A stretch of 64,000 bases of DNA from Acidaminococcus timonensis. Lineage in GTDB: Bacteria > Bacillota > Negativicutes > Acidaminococcales > Acidaminococcaceae. The DNA is taken from contig NZ_FNWH01000005.1 of assembly GCF_900106585.1 (NCBI RefSeq), positions 311,962 to 375,961 on the forward strand, read 5' to 3'. Under the pieces are notes generated by a model. The model ran no database searches, was not told the DNA's origin, and was given only the letters and a program-made list of their open reading frames with translations. Shown here piece after piece: positions 43,851 to 53,206 of the stretch. The position numbers were made by a program, and so were the translations under genes. The stretch's first letter is position 1; each line of letters opens with the position of its first letter.

Positions 43851-44903
43851 ATGAAAAAAATCACTGCATTCCTGACAGCCGCCCTGATCGGGTTCTTTCT
43901 GCGGCAGCTGGGTATCCCAATTCCCTATATGCTGGGCGGCATCCTGACCGGATTCGTCCTCAGCGCTTTCCTGGACAGCTCCTTCCACTGGCCCAGGCAG
44001 TGGCGCAATGCCATGCTGGGAGTGGCCGGCTATGGCATCGGCAGCAACTGCACCCCTGAAACATTTGTCAAACTGAGCCAGGAAACCCTGGGCATCTTCG
44101 GTGCCTCCCTCTTCACCCTGGCGGTGTCCGTGGCCGTGGCCATCTACATGCACCGGCATACCTTCGCCAATCTGCTCAGCTCCATTATGGGCTGCCTGCC
44201 CGGCGGCCTAACTGCCATGACGGTCCTGATGGAAGATTATGAAGAAGCGGACCAGAATGTAGTGGTGGTATCCCAATGCCTCCGTCTATTCGTAGTGGAA
44301 GTCAGTGTCCCGTTCCTGGCGGTGAATCTGTTCGGCGGCCAGGTCATCCGCCTGACCGGCCCCAGCCTGTGGGACACCAGCGTGGCGGATTTCCTGAGCC
44401 TGTTCCATCCGGGCTGGCTGCTGGTTTTCCCCCTGGCGCTGGGAGGCCGATACCTGGCAAAGAAGGGCCACATGCCCACCAGCCAGCTGCTGGGGCCCAT
44501 TATCGCCACAGCCCTGTTTGCCTGCTGGCAGGGCGGCGTATCCCGGATCCCGGCGCCGGCCATGGCGTTCGCCCAGCTCCACATCGGCCTGTACATCGGC
44601 ACCATGCTGGATCGGGACAAACTGCTGAAGACAAAGACGCTGATTCCCAACATTTTGATCGGTTCCCTGCTGATGGTGATCTCCAGCGCCCTTCTTTCCC
44701 TGTTCCTGTCCCGGCTCTACGGATTCACCACCCTGACGGCCTTCCTGGCCCTGGCTCCCGGCGGTATCGCCGAGATGTGCCTGTCCGGCCTGGAGATGCA
44801 GCAGGACGTGGCCGTGATCCTGACCTACCAGCTGGTGCGGGTCCTGATCCTGGCTCTGGGGGTCCCCTTTGCCATCCGAAAAGTATTCAAGCCTGCAAAA
44901 TAA
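43851..44903 (+). CDS. AbrB-family membrane protein (duplicated AbrB domain)
   Basis: 350 aa, about 10 hydrophobic segments, of the AbrB/ammonia-monooxygenase-annotated transporter family. Two homologous halves are visible, with PGGLTAMT in the first (about 114-121) and APGGIAEMCLSG in the second (about 304-315). These re-entrant-like motifs define the family. Substrate unknown. The start at 43851 has GAGAGGAG upstream. It is controlled from a region shared with a LysR gene. Confidence 0.85.
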   Translation: MKKITAFLTAALIGFFLRQLGIPIPYMLGGILTGFVLSAFLDSSFHWPRQWRNAMLGVAGYGIGSNCTPETFVKLSQETLGIFGASLFTLAVSVAVAIYMHRHTFANLLSSIMGCLPGGLTAMTVLMEDYEEADQNVVVVSQCLRLFVVEVSVPFLAVNLFGGQVIRLTGPSLWDTSVADFLSLFHPGWLLVFPLALGGRYLAKKGHMPTSQLLGPIIATALFACWQGGVSRIPAPAMAFAQLHIGLYIGTMLDRDKLLKTKTLIPNILIGSLLMVISSALLSLFLSRLYGFTTLTAFLALAPGGIAEMCLSGLEMQQDVAVILTYQLVRVLILALGVPFAIRKVFKPAK

Positions 44904-44938
44904 AAAATGGCTGTCGCTCCACGCGACAGCCATTTTTT
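44902..44938. terminator. Bidirectional terminator between AbrB-family gene and metY
   Basis: A perfect 16-bp inverted repeat (44902-44917 and 44923-44938) with core TGGCTGTCGC, loop TCCAC, and A/T runs on the outside. It serves both convergent genes. Confidence 0.92.
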
Positions 44939-44947
44939 ATTTTACAA

Positions 44948-46243
44948 TCAATCCAGGGCCGCAAAAGCCTGTTTCAGATCGTCGATGATATCATCGATAT
45001 GTTCCGTACCGATGGACAACCGGATGGTGGCCGGTGTAATGCCGGAAGCAGCCAGTTCTTCTTCATTCATCTGAGAATGGGTGGTGGAAGCCGGATGGAT
45101 GACCAGGCTCTTCACATCAGCCACATTGGCCAGCAGGGAGAAGATCTTCAGATGATCGATGAATTTCCGGGCTGCTTCTGCGCCGCCCTTGATTTCAAAG
45201 GTGAAGATGGAGATCCCGCCGTTGGGGAAATATTTCTTGTACAGTTCATGATCCGGATGATTGGGCAGGGAGGGATGGTTGACCTTGGCCACATGGGGAT
45301 CCTTCGCCAGGAAATCAACAACCTTCAGGGCATTCTCCACATGCCGTTCCACCCTCAGAGACAGGGTTTCCAGGCCCTGCAGCAGCAGGAAGGCGTTGAA
45401 GGGAGAGATGGTGGCACCCGTATCCCGCAGGATCAGGGTCCGGATGTAGGTTACATAAGCGGCCGCGCCCACGTCCTTGGCGAAGCTGATGCCATGGTAG
45501 CTGGGGTTGGGGTCTACCAGCCAGGGGAACCGGCCGGAAGCCACCCAGTCGAATTTACCGCTGTCGATGATCACGCCGCCCAGGGTAGTACCGTGGCCGC
45601 CGATGAATTTCGTGGCAGAATGGACTACCACGTCAGCCCCATGTTCGAAGGGACGCAGCAGGTACGGGGTGGCGAAGGTGCTGTCCACCACCAGAGGGAT
45701 ATTGTGCTTGTGAGCAATTTCTGCTACTGCATCGATGTCGATCAGGTTGGCGTTGGGGTTGCCCACGGATTCAATGTAGATGGCCTGGGTGTTTTCCTTT
45801 ACGGCATCTTCGAATACATGGACGCCCTGGGTGGGATCCACGAACGTGGTTTCAATGCCGAAATCCGGGAAGGTATGTTCGAACAGGTTGTAGGTACCGC
45901 CGTACACGGTGGTGGCGCAGACAATGTGCTGACCGGCATGGACCAGAGCCTGCATGGCGTAGGTCACTGCAGCGGCGCCGCTGGCCGTAGCCAGAGCTGC
46001 CACGCCGCCTTCCAGGGCAGCGATCCGTTGTTCGAAGACGTCTTCCGTAGGGTTGGTCAGACGGCCGTATACGTTGCCGGCGTCCTTCAGGGCGAACCGA
46101 TCAGCGGCGTGCTGGCTGTTGCGGAATACGTAAGAAGTGGTTTGGTAAATGGGGACTGCACGGGCATCCGTGGCGGGATCCGGTTGTTCCTGGCCCACAT
46201 GGAGCTGCAGGGTCTCAAAATGGTACTTTTTTTCTTCGCTCAT
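44948..46243 (-). CDS. metY: O-acetylhomoserine (thiol)-lyase, MetY-type
   Basis: 431 aa, PLP enzyme of the Cys/Met metabolism family. Length and the N-terminal [20 protein letters not shown] suit MetY (O-acetylhomoserine sulfhydrylase). The PLP Lys is in [18 protein letters not shown], and [15 protein letters not shown] and the C-terminal HPASTTHSQ are family hallmarks. It forms homocysteine from O-acetylhomoserine and sulfide. A consensus promoter lies 60 bases upstream. A MetE-like gene at 18.3 kb could use its product. Confidence 0.93.
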   Translation of the reverse strand: MSEEKKYHFETLQLHVGQEQPDPATDARAVPIYQTTSYVFRNSQHAADRFALKDAGNVYGRLTNPTEDVFEQRIAALEGGVAALATASGAAAVTYAMQALVHAGQHIVCATTVYGGTYNLFEHTFPDFGIETTFVDPTQGVHVFEDAVKENTQAIYIESVGNPNANLIDIDAVAEIAHKHNIPLVVDSTFATPYLLRPFEHGADVVVHSATKFIGGHGTTLGGVIIDSGKFDWVASGRFPWLVDPNPSYHGISFAKDVGAAAYVTYIRTLILRDTGATISPFNAFLLLQGLETLSLRVERHVENALKVVDFLAKDPHVAKVNHPSLPNHPDHELYKKYFPNGGISIFTFEIKGGAEAARKFIDHLKIFSLLANVADVKSLVIHPASTTHSQMNEEELAASGITPATIRLSIGTEHIDDIIDDLKQAFAALD

Positions 46244-46301
46244 TGTCTTTGCCTCCCAAATTCAGAACGGTTTTAATTACCTGTACTTCACTATGAATTA
46301 A

Positions 46302-46330
46302 ATTATAGGGATATGTTTCTGTTTTGTCAA
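46302..46330 (-). promoter_or_regulatory. Promoter of metY
   Basis: On the minus strand TTGACA (46325-46330), 17 bp, TATAAT (46302-46307). No SAM riboswitch fits in the short leader. Confidence 0.8.
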
Positions 46331-46425
46331 CAGTTTTTGATACAAAAATCCAGGGATTTTTCAACTGTCTGTTGCCTTTCTATGAGGGGATGTCCATTTC
46401 TTTGAGAAACCTGCCCCCTGCAGTC

Positions 46426-47301
46426 CTATTTCCGGGCCAGCAGGACCACCATGGTGATGATGCACAGGGCCCCGATGCTTTCGGCCACTCCGATGTGATT
46501 CCCCAGGAACAGGATGGAGAAGAAATAGGCGGAAAGGGGTTCAAAAGCCGCCAGGGTTCCGGTCTCCGAAGCCGGGATGTACCGGGTGCTTTCCAGGTAG
46601 ACCGTATAGGCCACCAGGGTCCCCAGCACAAACAGCACACCGAAGGACCAGAGAGTATCGAAGTTGAAGAGGGCTCCCTGTACATTGGGATGGACCAGCA
46701 GTTCCAGCAGCAGGGCATTGCCCAGACTGCCCCAGCCGATGATCAGGAAACAGCTGTAGCGCTGGAGCAGTTCCGCCGCATACAGGGTGTACCAGGCCAT
46801 GCCAAAGGCTCCCAGGATGCCCCAGAACAGGGTTTCCGGCGAAACGGCCAGGACAGCCCCCTCTCCCCGGGTAGCAATCAGGGCCGTACCCAGGATGGCC
46901 AGCCCCACAGCCACCACTTCCCGCCGCCGGGGTCCCCGCTTCGCTTTCCACAGGGACATGACCAGCAGGATGGCCGGCATCAGGTACTGGAGCACCGTGG
47001 CCGTGGCCGCATTGCTGTAATAGATGGCCTTCACAAAAGGCACCTGCATGACAAACATGCCCAGCACGGTGAACTTCAGCATGAGCCAGGGATCCTTCCG
47101 CAGCGGTACCAGCAGCGGCTCTTTCTTGTAAAGGCAGAAGGCCAGGAAAAAAAGCCCGGTCAGGACCATCCGGGCAAAAAGGATGGCCTGCCAGGTGAAA
47201 TGCTGATGGGTCATGAGATATTCCATGCAGTTGCTGCTGCTTCCCCACAGGGAAGCTCCCAGAAGGACCATCCCCATGCCGATTTTCCGATTCCGATCCA
47301 C
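46426..47301 (-). CDS. DMT-superfamily (EamA) transporter
   Basis: 291 aa with ten predicted TM helices in two EamA repeats, the second beginning near residue 150 (TLFWGILGAFGMAWYTLYAAELL). The conserved Glu/Pro region ASETGTLAAFEPLSAYFFSILFLG is present in the C-terminal repeat. It probably exports a small metabolite or amino acid. Located 13 bases downstream of dinB, likely co-transcribed. Confidence 0.87.
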   Translation of the reverse strand: MDRNRKIGMGMVLLGASLWGSSSNCMEYLMTHQHFTWQAILFARMVLTGLFFLAFCLYKKEPLLVPLRKDPWLMLKFTVLGMFVMQVPFVKAIYYSNAATATVLQYLMPAILLVMSLWKAKRGPRRREVVAVGLAILGTALIATRGEGAVLAVSPETLFWGILGAFGMAWYTLYAAELLQRYSCFLIIGWGSLGNALLLELLVHPNVQGALFNFDTLWSFGVLFVLGTLVAYTVYLESTRYIPASETGTLAAFEPLSAYFFSILFLGNHIGVAESIGALCIITMVVLLARK

Positions 47302-47313
47302 TGTCTTTCCTCC

Positions 47314-48468
47314 TTATCGTTCCAGGCTCTTCCCTTTATGGATGATGCCTTCCCCGAATCGCTGTTTCAATGCGTCCAGGACCTGGGCCCGCTTCCGTTC
47401 CCTGCCGCTGCCATCCAGATCCAGGGCCACACTGCCACCCTGTGTCAGGTGGCTGACGCTGACTCCCAGGAGCCGTACCGGTTCCCGCCAGCTTACCTGG
47501 TCCGCCAGCAGGCGGATCTGCTCCCGCAGCTCCTCGTCCAGCTGCACCGGTTCCTCCACAGTCCGGCTGCGGGTGATCAGCTGGAACCGGGCCGTCTTGA
47601 TCTTCAGGGTCACCGTATACCCGCTGAGGCCATTGGCCCGCAGCCGCCAGCCCACCTGCTGGCACAGGTCCCACAGGGCTTCCAGGCAGGCTCTTTTCCC
47701 CATCAGGTCTTCCCCGAAGGTGGTTTCCTTGCCCAGGGATTTCCGCTGTTCATCAGGCACCACCGGGCGGTCATCCAGCCCCCGGGCCCGGTTGCGGATC
47801 TCCTGGGCCTGTTTGCCCAGAACGGGTTGCAGCAGGCTCACCGGACAGGCTGCCAGCTGGCCGATGGTCCGCAGCCCCAGATTCTCCAGGGCCGCCACGG
47901 ACCGCCGGCCCAGGCCGAACACCCGGTCAAGGGGCAGGGGAGCGATGAAATCCGCCGCCTCCTCCTGGTGGATGATCACCAGCCCGTCCGGTTTCTGGAG
48001 GTCACTGGCCAGCTTGGCCAGGAATTTATTGGGAGCGATTCCCACGGAGGCCGTCAGACCCGTCTGCTGCCGGATCACCTGTTTGATTTTTTCTCCCAGG
48101 GTGGTTGCGTCCCCCACCAGGGCTTCCATCCCGGTGAGATCCAGAAAAGCTTCGTCAATGGACAAAGGCTCCACCACCGGAGAAAAAGCATGGAAGATGC
48201 CCCGGATTTGCCGGGACAGTTCCACATACCGGGGATACCGTCCCTGCACATAGATGGCCTGGGGACACAACCGCCGGGCGGTGGTCATGGGCATGGCCGA
48301 GTGGACTCCGAACTTCCGGGCCTCATAGGAACAGGTGGAGACCACGCCCCGGCCGGACAGACCGCCCACGATCACAGGCTTGCCCCGGTATTCCGGATGG
48401 TCCAGCTGTTCCACCGATGCAAAGAATGCATCCATGTCCACATGCATGATGATCCGCCTGCTGCCCAT
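47314..48468 (-). CDS. dinB: DNA polymerase IV (Y-family)
   Basis: 384 aa translesion polymerase. Palm motif HVDMDAFFASVEQ, the YPRYVELSRQI region, the catalytic SIDEAFLDLTG, and the helix-hairpin-helix RVFGLGRRSVAALENLGLRTIGQL are all present, followed by the little-finger domain. AAAGGAGG precedes the start. I see no clear LexA box upstream, and the mntP terminator ends close to the start. Confidence 0.95.
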   Translation of the reverse strand: MGSRRIIMHVDMDAFFASVEQLDHPEYRGKPVIVGGLSGRGVVSTCSYEARKFGVHSAMPMTTARRLCPQAIYVQGRYPRYVELSRQIRGIFHAFSPVVEPLSIDEAFLDLTGMEALVGDATTLGEKIKQVIRQQTGLTASVGIAPNKFLAKLASDLQKPDGLVIIHQEEAADFIAPLPLDRVFGLGRRSVAALENLGLRTIGQLAACPVSLLQPVLGKQAQEIRNRARGLDDRPVVPDEQRKSLGKETTFGEDLMGKRACLEALWDLCQQVGWRLRANGLSGYTVTLKIKTARFQLITRSRTVEEPVQLDEELREQIRLLADQVSWREPVRLLGVSVSHLTQGGSVALDLDGSGRERKRAQVLDALKQRFGEGIIHKGKSLER

Positions 48469-48482
48469 GGTTTCCTCCTTTT

Positions 48483-48511
48483 AAAAAAGAGGGTGCCATG
48501 GTGACACCCTC
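48483..48511 (-). terminator. Terminator after mntP
   Basis: GAGGGTG / CACCCTC stem with T6 on the minus strand, between mntP and dinB. Confidence 0.8.
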
Positions 48512-48524
48512 CTTTCCAGTCAAT

Positions 48525-49085
48525 CTATCCCAGAAATCCGTAATGCTCCAGCACGGCCTTCAGGCCGATGAGGATCAGGACAATGCCCCCGCCGATTTCT
48601 GCTTTTTCCTTGCCCAGCATCCCGATCACTGAACCGCAGGCGCAGCCGACGAACGAGAAGCAAAACGTAATGGTCCCGATTTCCAGGACGGTGGGAAGGA
48701 TGGCGATGTCCATGAAGGCAAAACCCACCCCCACACCCAGAGCATCCAGGCTGGTGGCCACCGCCAGGCCCAGCATGGTTTTCACCCCAGTGATCTTTTC
48801 CTGTTCCTGGTCCTCCCCGGCTTCCCCGATCATGTTCCAGCCGATGTAGGCCAGGATTGCGAAAATGATCCAGTGGGAATAGGCAGATGCAGCCCTGGCA
48901 AAATGGCTTCCCAGTTCATATCCCAGGAAAGGCATCAATGCCTGGAACCCGCCGAACCAGAGTCCAAATACCACCCCGCCCTTCAGCCGTTCCCGGCCGC
49001 TCATCTTCAGCCCGCCGCACACAGAGACCGCAAAGGCATCCATGGAAAGGGACACGGCCAGCAGGAATAGGGTCAGTGCGTTCAT
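48525..49085 (-). CDS. mntP: MntP-family manganese efflux pump
   Basis: 186 aa, six TM helices, two DUF204-type halves. The conserved Asp residues are in LSMDAFAVSVCGG and ATSLDALGVGVGFAF. The family exports Mn2+. It overlaps the stop of the upstream small gene by four bases (ATGA). No yybP-ykoY Mn riboswitch was recognised upstream of the pair. Confidence 0.93.
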   Translation of the reverse strand: MNALTLFLLAVSLSMDAFAVSVCGGLKMSGRERLKGGVVFGLWFGGFQALMPFLGYELGSHFARAASAYSHWIIFAILAYIGWNMIGEAGEDQEQEKITGVKTMLGLAVATSLDALGVGVGFAFMDIAILPTVLEIGTITFCFSFVGCACGSVIGMLGKEKAEIGGGIVLILIGLKAVLEHYGFLG

Positions 49086-49390
49086 TTCTGGATCCCCTGC
49101 AGGACGAAATAGGTCAGAAACCGCAGGACCCGCAGTTCCTTCTCGTTATGCCGCTTATCCTCGCTCATTTTTCCGAACACGGGCAGGGCTGTCTTCAGCA
49201 TGGCTTTTGTAATGCCGTGCTGACGTACGCCGCCCTGGTTCACGCTCTTTTCGAATCCAGCCAGCACCTGCAGGGTCTGGCGCTTCTGGGCACCGGTGAG
49301 TTTGCCGTTGCTCAGGATCTGTTTTTTGATTACATCTTTCTGTTCCAGGAAATCCTGCTTGTCCAGCAGCCCGGTTTCTTCTGTTGCCAT
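49082..49390 (-). CDS. Small hypothetical protein co-transcribed with mntP
   Basis: About 102 aa from MATEETGLLDKQDFLEQKDV, with AGGGGAG about 10 bases upstream; a longer reading to 49468 is unlikely. Highly charged and helical, no TM segment or motif that I recognise. Its stop overlaps the mntP start, so the two are co-translated. On the minus strand upstream, TTGATT, 18 bp and TACAAT form a promoter that overlaps a GTACC / GGTAC dyad. Function unknown. Confidence 0.7.
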   Translation of the reverse strand: MATEETGLLDKQDFLEQKDVIKKQILSNGKLTGAQKRQTLQVLAGFEKSVNQGGVRQHGITKAMLKTALPVFGKMSEDKRHNEKELRVLRFLTYFVLQGIQK

Positions 49391-49492
49391 GGTTCTGTTA
49401 CTCCCCTGTGCGGAACCCTCGGACCGCCTTTCCCAGGCCGCCCGTTTCCGCCGATTTGATTGTATCATTGTACCATTTTTGGTACGGGAAAA

Positions 49493-50728
49493 TCAACGGA
49501 CCACCCGCAGGGGCTGAGGCCCCCCTGTCAGACACACAGGGCCGTCCGGTCCGATCCGGTAGGTGTTCTCCGTACCCACCATACCCAGTTCCGGCAGGGC
49601 GATCTTGGGTTCCACCGCAAACACCATGTTTTCCTGGATTTTCTCCTTCACACCACTGGCGATCACCGGAGTCTCGTCCATGCACATCCCGATGCTGTGG
49701 CCCAGGAACCGGCCGCCGTTCATGAAAATCCCCTCATACCGGGGATCAAAGTCCGCCATGACCTGATCGTAAATATCTCCCAGGACTGCTCCCGGTTTCA
49801 TCAGGGAAAGGGTCTTCTGCTCCAGGGAGAGGCAGTAATTATAGGCCCGGAGGATTTCCTCCTTTGCCGGATCCCGGTCCAGATCCCCATAATAGTACAC
49901 CACCGTCTTGTCCGTATTGTACCCATCGAAGCCACAGGGAATGTCCAGGTACACCAGCCGTCCCTGTTTCAGCAGACGGAAGGCGGAGCCGATGCTCTGT
50001 ACCGCCACACAGGTCCCGCCGGTCCCGCCAGGGCCGTCGAAGGCTGTGCGCACCAGGGCACTTTTGCCAAAGGAAGCCAGACCGATCACATCTTCACCCA
50101 GAGGCCGGTTGGTCCGTGCCACTCCCTGACTGCCCTTCAGCACCATGCGCAGATACAGCTGGATGGCCAGTTCTGCTTCGCTGATCCCTTCCTTCAGGAA
50201 TACCGGGGCTTCCTGCATGAGCACGTCCCCGTGGATCCGGCCGCTGGTGGCCAGCAGGGCCAGTTCGTAGGGACTTTTCACGCTCCTCAGGTGTCCCAGG
50301 ATGGGATCCAAATTCTTCCGGACTGCAAAAGGGAAATATTTGTGGAAGAACCGCAGCCACTCCAGAGAGGTGTGCTTTTCATCCAGATACACGGACCTGG
50401 GCAGATCCTCCCCGTAGAACTGGGCAGCCTGCCGATAGCTGTGCATGGGCAGGATCTGGGTGGAAGGCAGCAGGGATTCGTTCCGGGCCCGTTCCAGGCT
50501 GCGCCGCACCCACAGGATGGCATCCTGGGGACGTACCAGGAAGGCCCCCTCCTGCATGGTGCCTGTAAAGTAATACATATCCAGCTTATCGCTGACCACC
50601 GCCATCTGCCAGTCCGGATCCGCTTCCGTAAGGGATGCCCGCAGCCGTTCCAGACGGCCCTGGAGTTCCTCCAGAGGGACCCGCCGCAGATCTTCGCTGA
50701 CCAGGATATCATGTTCCAAAAAAGCCAT
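49493..50728 (-). CDS. M24-family metallopeptidase (Xaa-Pro aminopeptidase-like)
   Basis: 411 aa. The N-terminal creatinase-like domain (about 1-165) is followed by the pita-bread M24 domain. Dinuclear metal ligands are expected at the two Asp of DIPCGFDGYNTDKT, at His of RFLGHSIGM, and at Glu in AVEPK and VGTENTYRI. The family removes N-terminal residues before proline. GGAGGT precedes the ATG. The transcript has a leader with a terminator, so expression is probably attenuated. Confidence 0.9.
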   Translation of the reverse strand: MAFLEHDILVSEDLRRVPLEELQGRLERLRASLTEADPDWQMAVVSDKLDMYYFTGTMQEGAFLVRPQDAILWVRRSLERARNESLLPSTQILPMHSYRQAAQFYGEDLPRSVYLDEKHTSLEWLRFFHKYFPFAVRKNLDPILGHLRSVKSPYELALLATSGRIHGDVLMQEAPVFLKEGISEAELAIQLYLRMVLKGSQGVARTNRPLGEDVIGLASFGKSALVRTAFDGPGGTGGTCVAVQSIGSAFRLLKQGRLVYLDIPCGFDGYNTDKTVVYYYGDLDRDPAKEEILRAYNYCLSLEQKTLSLMKPGAVLGDIYDQVMADFDPRYEGIFMNGGRFLGHSIGMCMDETPVIASGVKEKIQENMVFAVEPKIALPELGMVGTENTYRIGPDGPVCLTGGPQPLRVVR

Positions 50729-50778
50729 GGTTCATTACCTCCGCTTGTAGTTTTCTCCGCAGGTACACAGTGTACCAC

Positions 50779-50892
50779 GAAAAAGGAGCTGCTGCACGTT
50801 TTTCATGCAACAGCTCCTGACGGGTTGATTCTCATGGGCTCCCCACCCCGGAGGGACGGGGCAGAACGAAATCATGGCTCACTTGATTCGAT
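50779..50892 (-). promoter_or_regulatory. Structured leader with terminator upstream of M24 peptidase (possible riboswitch or attenuator)
   Basis: Between a consensus promoter and the peptidase gene lies a ~110-base leader. It has helices TGATT / AATCA and CTGCCCC / GGGGAG. It ends in a strong hairpin AGGAGCTG..TGCA / TGCA..CAGCTCCT followed by TTTTTC (50779-50818). An overlapping 10-codon reading frame (MRINPSGAVA, SD GGGGAG) ends within that hairpin. It does not match a riboswitch class I know and is not a T-box. Confidence 0.5.
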
Positions 50893-50898
50893 GGCATT

Positions 50899-50927
50899 AT
50901 TATAGGCCCCCGGACAGGTTATGTCAA
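50899..50927 (-). promoter_or_regulatory. Promoter of the M24 peptidase leader
   Basis: On the minus strand TTGACA (50922-50927), 17 bp, TATAAT (50899-50904). Confidence 0.8.
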
Positions 50928-50959
50928 CCATTGTTTTTAACGGGTTAACCATTCACCAG

Positions 50960-52300
50960 TCACGACTCCCGTAAAACTTCACCCAGCACCTCCATCGCCT
51001 GTGTCAGTTCCTCCTTCGCAATGGTCAGCGGCGGATTGAAATACAGCACATCTCCCAGGGGCCGCAGCACCAGTCCCCTGGCCAGCGCTTTTTGATACAG
51101 CTGATAGCCCAGCCGTTTTTCTGCGGGAAAGGGACGTTTGGATTTTCGGTCCGCCACCAGCTCCAGCGCATGGATCAGTCCAATGTGACGGATTTCCCCT
51201 ATATGCTCATGCTTTCCGAACCGTCCTTCCATTTCCTTCGTCAGCCAGCGGGCCGTTTCCCGGGCTTTGAGCAGGATCTGCTGCTGTTCCAGAACGTCCA
51301 GTACCCCCAGGGCCGCTGCGCAGCCCAGAGGATTGCCTGCATAGGTATGGCTGTGGAGAAATGCCTTGTGGGTCCCATAATCATCGTAGAAGGCATCGTA
51401 GATTTCCTGGGTGGTCACCGTCAGGGACATGGGCAGATAGCCCCCTGTAAGGCCTTTGGAGAGACACATCACATCGGGCGTGATCCCGGCCTGCTCACAG
51501 GCAAACAGGGTCCCGGTGCGTCCAAATCCCGTAGCGATTTCATCGGCGATCAGCTTGACACCGTATCCGTCACACAGTTTCCGCAGCTTCTTCAAATACA
51601 GAGCCGGATAGATCCGCATGCCGGCACTGCCCTGGAGCAGCGGCTCCACGATCATGGCCGCCGCTTCCTTCCCATAACGGGCAAACGCCTCTTCCGCTTT
51701 GCCAAAACAGGGGCAGGTACAATCGTCCCTCTGCTTCCCATAGGGACAGCGATAGCAGTCCGGGGCCTCCACATGGATGGTCTCCATGAGCATGGGTTTG
51801 TACTTCAGGGAAAACAGGTCCATGCTGCCCACGGAAAGAGCCCCCACCGTCTCCCCATGGTAGCCTTCCGTCAGGCAGAGGAATTTTTGCCGTTCCGGAT
51901 GACCGGTCTGCTGATGATACTGGAAGCATAGTTTCAGGGCTGCCTCCACAGCGGCCGATCCATTGTCGTGGAACTGGAATTTGCTGAGACCGGGAGGCAC
52001 CAGCTTTTGCAATCGCCGGGCCAGGGTGATGGCCGGTTCATGGGTGAAATTGGCAAAAATCACATGTTCCAGTCTGTCCAGCTGGGCCTTGATCCGGGCA
52101 TTCAGCACCGGATGGGTATGTCCCAGCAGATTGGCCCACCAGGAACTTACGATATCCAGATAGGCTTTTCCGTGGATGTCATAGAGCCAGCAGCCATGAG
52201 CATGATCGATGACCATGGGCGGCAGGGTTTCATAGTCCTTCATCTGGGAGCAGGGATGCCAGATCAGCTCCAGATCTTGTTGTTCCATGGATTGTTCCAT
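50960..52300 (-). CDS. bioA: Adenosylmethionine-8-amino-7-oxononanoate aminotransferase
   Basis: 446 aa, class III PLP aminotransferase of biotin synthesis, making 7,8-diaminononanoate. IWHPCSQMKDYE near the start is typical of BioA, as are SSWWANLLGHTHP, the PLP segment IADEIATGFGRTG and the Lys in CLSKGLTGGYLPM. A Cys-rich insertion (CYRCPYGKQRDDCTCPCFGK) is seen in some family members. AAAGGAG precedes the ATG. It follows bioD by 12 bases on the minus strand. bioB and bioF are not present here. Confidence 0.95.
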   Translation of the reverse strand: MEQSMEQQDLELIWHPCSQMKDYETLPPMVIDHAHGCWLYDIHGKAYLDIVSSWWANLLGHTHPVLNARIKAQLDRLEHVIFANFTHEPAITLARRLQKLVPPGLSKFQFHDNGSAAVEAALKLCFQYHQQTGHPERQKFLCLTEGYHGETVGALSVGSMDLFSLKYKPMLMETIHVEAPDCYRCPYGKQRDDCTCPCFGKAEEAFARYGKEAAAMIVEPLLQGSAGMRIYPALYLKKLRKLCDGYGVKLIADEIATGFGRTGTLFACEQAGITPDVMCLSKGLTGGYLPMSLTVTTQEIYDAFYDDYGTHKAFLHSHTYAGNPLGCAAALGVLDVLEQQQILLKARETARWLTKEMEGRFGKHEHIGEIRHIGLIHALELVADRKSKRPFPAEKRLGYQLYQKALARGLVLRPLGDVLYFNPPLTIAKEELTQAMEVLGEVLRES

Positions 52301-52312
52301 ATTTTCTCCTTT

Positions 52313-52999
52313 TCAGCGGTACAGCTGGATCAATTTTCCTGTTTCTACATCCAGTTCCTGATCTCCTGCCTGGATGCAGGCCAGTACCGGTACCTCCGTC
52401 AATCGTTCCGTCATGACCCGGTTGTCCTCCTGCATGGGGTCCCCGGGAACCCAGTGGTTGAAGAAGATGCCCCGCACCGGAATTTGCCGGCGGCGGAGAT
52501 ATTCCACTGTGAGCACCGTACTGTTGATGGTTCCCAGCCCTGCATGGGCCACGATCACACACCCCAGGCCCAATTCCCGGATCACATCCTCCAGCAGCAG
52601 CTTCTCCTGCCCATCCCAGCGCAGGGGGCACAGGATCCCGCCGCTGCCTTCCATGGTCAGGTAGTCATGCCGGGATTTTGCCCGGGCAAAGTCCCGGCGG
52701 ATCCGGTCCATCTCCACCGGTACACCGGTGTGCCTGGCCGCCAGGTGGGGCGATACCGCCTCCTGATACACATACGTCACCAGATCCTCCAGGGGATCCT
52801 CCAGCCCGGCTGTCTCCTTCACCCAGGCCGCATCCCCCGGGATCAGGTTTCCCTGTCCATCCGGCTCCGCACCACTGAGAGCCCCTTTGTAATAGCCGGC
52901 ATCCAGCCCGGCCTCCTTCAATTTTTTCACCAGCAGTCCGGTTACATACGTTTTCCCCACATCCGTTCCGGTACCGGTCACAAACAATGCTTTTCCCAT
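52313..52999 (-). CDS. bioD: Dethiobiotin synthetase
   Basis: About 228 aa P-loop enzyme. FVTGTGTDVGKTYVTGLL is the BioD Walker A with the Thr/Lys; the substrate-binding GYYKGALSG and MEGSGGILCPL also match. It carboxylates diaminononanoate to dethiobiotin using ATP and CO2. The ATG at 52999 is preferred; a GTG two codons earlier is also possible. Co-transcribed with bioA. Confidence 0.95.
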   Translation of the reverse strand: MGKALFVTGTGTDVGKTYVTGLLVKKLKEAGLDAGYYKGALSGAEPDGQGNLIPGDAAWVKETAGLEDPLEDLVTYVYQEAVSPHLAARHTGVPVEMDRIRRDFARAKSRHDYLTMEGSGGILCPLRWDGQEKLLLEDVIRELGLGCVIVAHAGLGTINSTVLTVEYLRRRQIPVRGIFFNHWVPGDPMQEDNRVMTERLTEVPVLACIQAGDQELDVETGKLIQLYR

Positions 53000-53038
53000 A
53001 TTCACCCGTTCCTTTCCTGAAAAGGTCCTGCCGGAAGC

Positions 53039-53135
53039 ACCGTACCCCCCTATCCGCCCTTTTCAAGAGCGGCAGTGACAGTCTCCTGTTCGGATTCACA
53101 ACGTACCCCCCATATCCGCCCTTTTCAAGGGCGGG
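53039..53135. repeat. Pair of direct repeats with hairpins between bioY and bioD
   Basis: Two ~32-base direct repeats (about 53039-53072 and 53102-53135) share CGTACCCCCC, TATCCGCCCTTTTCAAG and a GGGCGG-type arm. Each folds as a hairpin of the CCGCCCTT / AAGGGCGG type. They lie in the 200-bp spacer between the end of bioY and the start of bioD. The role is unknown; one could be the bioY terminator. Confidence 0.6.
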
Positions 53136-53206
53136 GGACCATGCGGATGCATGGTGGTGGGTTCCGCGCAGCGGCCTCTTCCCTCTTTACTCTTCTTTCT
53201 CCACTT

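Noticed and set aside
46324-48504. Long plus-strand frame (about 726 codons) across the DMT and dinB genes
   Set aside because: It is low-complexity, Gln/His/Pro-rich shadow translation opposite two well-supported genes.
49085-49492. Mn-sensing yybP-ykoY riboswitch before mntP
   Set aside because: mntP overlaps the upstream small gene and the spacer before that pair is too short and lacks the motif.
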